Of a stretch of 9,629 nucleotides of DNA, positions 7,032 to 9,629 are shown piece by piece. Both the position numbers and the translations under genes were made by a program. Location: NCBI GenBank assembly GCA_031263945.1, contig JAISEW010000160.1, positions 1 through 9,629 of the forward strand, in the 5' to 3' direction. The notes under the pieces were generated by a model that saw only the letters and a list, made by a program, of their open reading frames with translations, was not told the DNA's origin and did not search any database. Each line of letters opens with the position of its first letter. The first letter of the stretch is position 1. The stretch is from Gracilibacteraceae bacterium. GTDB taxonomy: Bacteria > Bacillota > Desulfitobacteriia > Desulfitobacteriales > Syntrophobotulaceae.

Positions 7032-8484
7032 GCGCCTGTATGGCCGTCTCCGCGCCTCCGCCCTGCCGGCGCTGCTGCCGCCGGGCGAACGTGTGCTGGC
7101 GGCGGTGTCCGGCGGGCCGGACTCGGTCGCGCTCGCCCATATCCTGTGGCGGTATACCGCCGAAGCCGCTCGAACACCGCCGGCGCTGATCCTGTCTCAC
7201 ATCAATCACGGGGCGCGGCCGGAGGCGGCGGCGGAAGAGGAATTGGTGCGGGAACTTGGGCGGCGCTTGGATTTACCGGTGCTGGTCCGCCGTTTTGACG
7301 CCAAGGCTTATGCCCGTGAGCGGCGGCTGGGGTTTCAGGCCGCGGCGCGCGAGTGGCGCTATGCCCGCTGGCGGGAAGACATGGCGGCGGCCGGCTGCGC
7401 TTTGCTGGCGACGGCCCATCACCGGGGCGATCAGGCGGAGACGGTGCTGCACCGGCTGCTCCGCGGCGGCGGGGCGACAGGGCTGGCCGGCATCCGGCCG
7501 GAGCGGGCCGGCGTGATCCGGCCGCTCTTGGAGGTGAGCAAGGATGAGATCATCGCTTACTGCGCGGCGGAAAACCTGCCTTATGCCGTAGACGCCAGCA
7601 ATTTGACCGAGACTTACGACCGCAACCGGATCCGTCTCCGCCTCCTGCCGCTGCTCCAAGCGGAATACAACGTCCGGGTCGAAGAAGCCCTCAGCCGCGC
7701 GGCGGCGGCGCTGGCTCAGGATGAGGATTATTTTGCCGCAGTCGTCGGAGAAAAATGGCCTCTTTACGCCGTCGTCGCCGCGACCGGCGTGCGGTTAAGT
7801 TTTGCCGCCTGGCGGGAGCCGCCGGCAATTCTGGCGCGGCTCCTGCGGCGCGCGGCTGCCGAGGCCGCCGGCCCCGCCGTGCCGTCAGACGGCGGAACCG
7901 GGCCGGGACTGAGTTACGCTCAGGTGGAAGCATTGCGGCGCGAAGGGAATCGCCCCGGCTGGAGACAGCATTTACCGGGAATCACAGCCCTGGCGGAGCG
8001 GGAGGCGCTAGTTTTGGCGCCGGCGCCGGCCGCCGCGATCTGCGGACGGGTCCTGCCGGCGCCGCTCCCGGTTCCGGCGGTTCGGGCCGTCTGGCAAACC
8101 CTGTTTTGGGGCCGGGCTTCACTATGCTCCTCGCCGCCGCAGGGCTTCGCCCTTACGCCCCCGCGGACCGGGCCGCGGATCCCGGATTGGCGGGGGCGTC
8201 TGCTGGCCCCTCTCGCCGGCGAAGCGCTGGCGCTTCTGCCAGACCAGCCGGTCTGGCGCTGCCGGCAGGCCGGCGACAGGTGCCGGCAGAGCGGCGGCTG
8301 GCATAAAAGCCTGAAAAACGTCTGGCAGTCGGAAGGGATCCCGGCCTCCGCCCGTTCCCTCTGGCCGCTTTTGGCCGCCGGGGCGGAAGTCCTGTGGATC
8401 CCCGGTCTGCCCCCGTTTCCGGCCTGGCGGCCGGCGGCCGGGGCGGAAACGGTTTACGCCTGCGCGGATTTCACCGCAATATGA
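7015..8484 (+). CDS. tilS: tRNA(Ile)-lysidine synthetase
   Basis: TilS attaches lysine to C34 of the CAU-anticodon tRNA-Ile so that it reads AUA and is charged with isoleucine; the reaction uses ATP. The 489 residues show the N-type ATP pyrophosphatase loop SGGPDS (32-37), then HINHGARPEA, ATAHHRGDQAETVLHRLLRG, IRPLLEVSKDEI and the D-A-S-N...Y-D-R-N-R-I-R...L-L-P-L-L segment characteristic of the family. The C-terminal TilS domain is visible as RQAGDRCRQ, then K-S-L-K-N-V-W...E-G-I-P...W-I-P-G. The length is typical of the long Firmicutes form. ATG 7015 lies inside gltX (17-base overlap) and has no clear ribosome-binding site, so translation is probably coupled to gltX. It is the only plausible in-frame ATG before the ATP loop. 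The stop overlaps the thiN start (ATGA). The coding region is very Ala/Arg/Gly-rich. Confidence 0.95.
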   Translation: MTGRSERLYGRLRASALPALLPPGERVLAAVSGGPDSVALAHILWRYTAEAARTPPALILSHINHGARPEAAAEEELVRELGRRLDLPVLVRRFDAKAYARERRLGFQAAAREWRYARWREDMAAAGCALLATAHHRGDQAETVLHRLLRGGGATGLAGIRPERAGVIRPLLEVSKDEIIAYCAAENLPYAVDASNLTETYDRNRIRLRLLPLLQAEYNVRVEEALSRAAAALAQDEDYFAAVVGEKWPLYAVVAATGVRLSFAAWREPPAILARLLRRAAAEAAGPAVPSDGGTGPGLSYAQVEALRREGNRPGWRQHLPGITALAEREALVLAPAPAAAICGRVLPAPLPVPAVRAVWQTLFWGRASLCSSPPQGFALTPPRTGPRIPDWRGRLLAPLAGEALALLPDQPVWRCRQAGDRCRQSGGWHKSLKNVWQSEGIPASARSLWPLLAAGAEVLWIPGLPPFPAWRPAAGAETVYACADFTAI

Positions 8485-9149
8485 ACATAACAGTAGTGGC
8501 CGGCGGGGAAGCGACGGCGGCGTGGCTGCGGGCGGCTTTGGCCGGGCGGCGGCCTGATTTCTTGGTCGCGGCGGACGGCGGCGTCGTCCCGCTTCTGGCG
8601 GCGGGCCTGCGTCCCGATGTACTCATCGGGGATTTTGACTCCGCGCCGGCCGCGGCGGTGGAATTATGCCGGACAAGCGGCGCGCGCGTCCTGAGTTTCC
8701 CGCCGGAAAAAGACGAGACGGATCTGGAGTTGGCGCTGAACTGGGCGGACGAAACCCTGCGCCGCGCCGGCGCGGCGGATGAGATCCGTTTGCTCGGCGC
8801 CGGCGGCAAGCGGACGGACCATCTGCTGGCTAATCTGGCTTTGATGCTGAAATGGGCGCAGCTCGGCCGCCGAGTGCGGATGGTGAATCCGGGAGAAGAA
8901 TGTTGGGTCGCCGGCCCCGGCCGGGAAGAACTCACGGGGGAAGCCGGCGGTTTGCTGTCGGTCCTGCCGCTGTCGGCGGCGGCGGAGCTTTCCTACCAAG
9001 GGCTGTATTACCCTCTTCACCGCCAGACGCTGCGCCAAAACAGCGCCCGCGGCGTCAGCAACCGGATGCTGGGCGGGCACGCCGTGGTGGAGGTGCACGC
9101 CGGCTGGGTCCTGCTGGTCCAAGAAATATGTAACCGCGCCGCGCCATGA
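8481..9149 (+). CDS. thiN: thiamine pyrophosphokinase
   Basis: This enzyme transfers pyrophosphate from ATP to thiamine to give the cofactor thiamine diphosphate; in bacteria it is usually tied to thiamine uptake or salvage. The 222-residue protein has the family's catalytic core: AADGG (30-34), GLRPDVLIGDFDS (42-54), KDETDLELAL (77-86) and GAGGKRTDHLLANL (106-119), the acidic residues being those that bind Mg-ATP. The C-terminal beta-rich domain ends with GVSNRMLGGHAVVEVHAGWVLL, as expected for thiamine binding. ATG 8481 overlaps the tilS stop in an ATGA and no good ribosome-binding site is visible, so coupling is likely. The frame is open upstream to 8394 within tilS, but ATG 8481 matches the usual N-terminus. 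In many Firmicutes thiN follows rsgA and rpe; here it follows tilS. A terminator starts 8 bases after the stop. Confidence 0.94.
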   Translation: MNITVVAGGEATAAWLRAALAGRRPDFLVAADGGVVPLLAAGLRPDVLIGDFDSAPAAAVELCRTSGARVLSFPPEKDETDLELALNWADETLRRAGAADEIRLLGAGGKRTDHLLANLALMLKWAQLGRRVRMVNPGEECWVAGPGREELTGEAGGLLSVLPLSAAAELSYQGLYYPLHRQTLRQNSARGVSNRMLGGHAVVEVHAGWVLLVQEICNRAAP

Positions 9150-9195
9150 AGATGCCAGCGCACCCGGAGGGGCGCACTTTTTTTTGGCTCTTCAT
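9146..9195. repeat. nested imperfect inverted repeat around the thiN terminator
   Basis: ATGAAGA (9146-9152) is complementary to TCTTCAT (9189-9195), and GCC (9154-9156) to GGC (9186-9188), with T9153 bulged. This 10-bp arm encloses the terminator hairpin and the T8 tract. The left arm includes the last bases of thiN. The right arm is the presumed outer end of the insertion sequence. It may be chance, a target preference, or part of a larger RNA structure. Confidence 0.5.
9158..9185 (+). terminator. intrinsic terminator of the pnp-thiN gene run
   Basis: GCGC (9158-9161) and CCC (9163-9165) pair with GGG (9169-9171) and GCGC (9172-9175). A9162 is bulged and the loop is GGA. The stem is followed by AC and eight T residues (9178-9185). 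This is a strong intrinsic terminator, 8 bases after the thiN stop. The T-tract abuts the presumed insertion-sequence end. Confidence 0.85.
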
Positions 9196-9227
9196 CAGGA
9201 TGTGTGGAAGAAACATAGCCTAAACCC

Positions 9228-9256
9228 TTGAAAACACGCCGTTACTCGGTTATGAT
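9228..9256 (+). promoter_or_regulatory. promoter of the IS transposase gene
   Basis: TTGAAA (9228-9233) and TATGAT (9251-9256) are separated by exactly 17 bp, close to sigma-A consensus. Transcription would start near 9263, about 35 bases before the GTG start. The promoter lies within the IS, so transposase expression does not need readthrough from thiN. Confidence 0.65.
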
Positions 9257-9297
9257 ATTTGTTGCAAAACAAAACCATCATAAACGGGAGTGACGAC

Positions 9298-9629
9298 GTG
9301 CATATAACAAGTTTAATCAAGACGCTGGTCGGTGTCAAGGGGTTTGTGGTTGAAGACATAAAAATCAAGAATGACAGCAAGGAGGATTTTCTCGTCGTCT
9401 ACGCTCGAAACGACAAAAGGACGGCCGGGCGGTGCGGTATCTGCGGAAGAAAATCCAAGTCATATGACAAAGGACGCGGGCCCCGAAGATGGAGAGCCTT
9501 GGATTGGGGAACATTGCGAGTATTCATTGACGCTCCTTCGCCGCGGGTGTGCTGTGCGAAACACGGCGTCGTCGCCGCCAAGGTTTCGTGGGCGCGACAC
9601 GATTCCTGGTTTACTCATTCATTCGAGCA
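9298..9629 (+). CDS. ISL3-family transposase, N-terminal part (runs off the window)
   Basis: The frame is open from GTG 9298 to the right edge (110 full codons) without a stop. GGGAG at 9286-9290 is the ribosome-binding site, with 7-base spacing. The N-terminal zinc-finger domain of ISL3 transposases is clear: C46-x2-C49, then the sequence Y-D-K-G...R-R-W-R-A-L-D-W-G (56-71), then P-R-V-C-C (82-86) and H89 in KHGV, giving a C-C...C-H site. SWARHDSWFTHSFE near the edge is also characteristic. The DDE catalytic domain lies beyond the window, so whether the gene is intact cannot be judged. In this family the zinc finger and the following helix-turn-helix bind the terminal repeats. Codon use is less GC-biased than in the host genes. 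Confidence 0.93.
   Translation, partial: MHITSLIKTLVGVKGFVVEDIKIKNDSKEDFLVVYARNDKRTAGRCGICGRKSKSYDKGRGPRRWRALDWGTLRVFIDAPSPRVCCAKHGVVAAKVSWARHDSWFTHSFE

Larger units (their letters stand above)
9186..9629 (+). mobile_element. ISL3-family insertion sequence, left part only
   Basis: The element is identified by its transposase, which starts at 9298 and is of ISL3 type. The left end is placed at 9186, where GGCTCTTCATCAGGATGTG follows the T8 tract. ISL3 elements as I remember them often start GG-CTCTT and make 8-bp target duplications; both points fit here, but the end is inferred without the right terminus. The 112-base leader contains a promoter and ribosome-binding site. Its base composition is less GC-rich than the preceding tilS/thiN region, which fits acquisition by transposition. 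The element continues past the window edge. Confidence 0.72.

Noticed and set aside
7755..8306. 183-codon plus-strand frame within tilS, rich in Arg/Ala/Gly
   Set aside because: It is an alternative frame of the GC-rich tilS sequence; the tilS frame carries the conserved ATP-loop, substrate and C-terminal motifs throughout.
8394..8480. Longer thiN start inside tilS
   Set aside because: The extra 29 residues are a frame-shifted reading of the TilS C-terminus; ATG 8481 matches the family N-terminus and the ATGA overlap pattern.
7000..9149. Frequent GCCGGC/CCGGCC hexamers as a possible repeat or uptake-signal family
   Set aside because: They fall in codons for Ala-Gly and Pro-Ala in a very GC-rich region, vary in context and have no extended conserved flank.
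1..9629. CRISPR array, tRNA/rRNA genes, defence or secretion system
   Set aside because: No regularly spaced repeats, tRNA-like cloverleaf sequences or relevant protein families were seen; almost all bases are taken by housekeeping genes.

Overview
This is a gene-dense, GC-rich chromosomal segment in which every complete gene lies on the + strand. Gene order and protein types suggest a bacterium of the Firmicutes (Bacillota). The order rpsO - pnp - M16 zinc peptidase - dut - dapB resembles the rpsO/pnp/mlpA neighbourhood of that phylum. The glutamyl-tRNA synthetase is the roughly 550-residue divergent form that I associate with clostridia. Ribosome-binding sites are mostly strong AGGAGG-type sites. 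A more precise placement, such as a high-GC clostridial or negativicute lineage, is inference only.

Layout. Bases 3-116 are the last codons of an unidentified protein with a Cys-rich tail. Bases 117-289 hold the rpsO promoter (extended -10) and a leader with a GC-rich hairpin. rpsO (ribosomal protein S15) follows and ends at a clear intrinsic terminator (587-617). After a short AT-rich gap comes a tightly packed run of seven genes: pnp (polynucleotide phosphorylase), an M16 zinc peptidase, dut (dUTPase), dapB (dihydrodipicolinate reductase), gltX (glutamate-tRNA ligase), tilS (tRNA-Ile lysidine synthetase) and thiN (thiamine pyrophosphokinase). Junctions in this run are short gaps or overlaps (5 nt gap, 4 nt overlap, 16 nt gap, 9 nt gap, 17 nt overlap, 4 nt overlap), so it is probably one operon with translational coupling. 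It closes with a terminator hairpin and eight T residues at 9158-9185.

Immediately after those T residues an ISL3-family insertion sequence appears to begin (about 9186). It carries its own near-consensus promoter (TTGAAA, 17 bp, TATGAT) and the first 110 codons of its transposase, which runs off the window. The T8 tract is a candidate for one copy of the 8-bp target duplication typical of this family, so the element seems to have landed in the U-tract of the operon terminator.

The genes are core housekeeping functions: RNA turnover (PNPase), translation (S15, GluRS, TilS), nucleotide-pool hygiene (dUTPase), lysine/diaminopimelate synthesis (DapB), proteolysis (M16) and thiamine diphosphate formation. 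I see no defence system, CRISPR array, tRNA gene or novel multi-gene system. The points worth a second look are local: the IS/terminator junction and a nested inverted repeat around it, a start-stop codon overlapping the dapB start, a small insertion in the PNPase S1 domain, a zinc-site substitution in GluRS, and the unusual gltX-tilS-thiN grouping.
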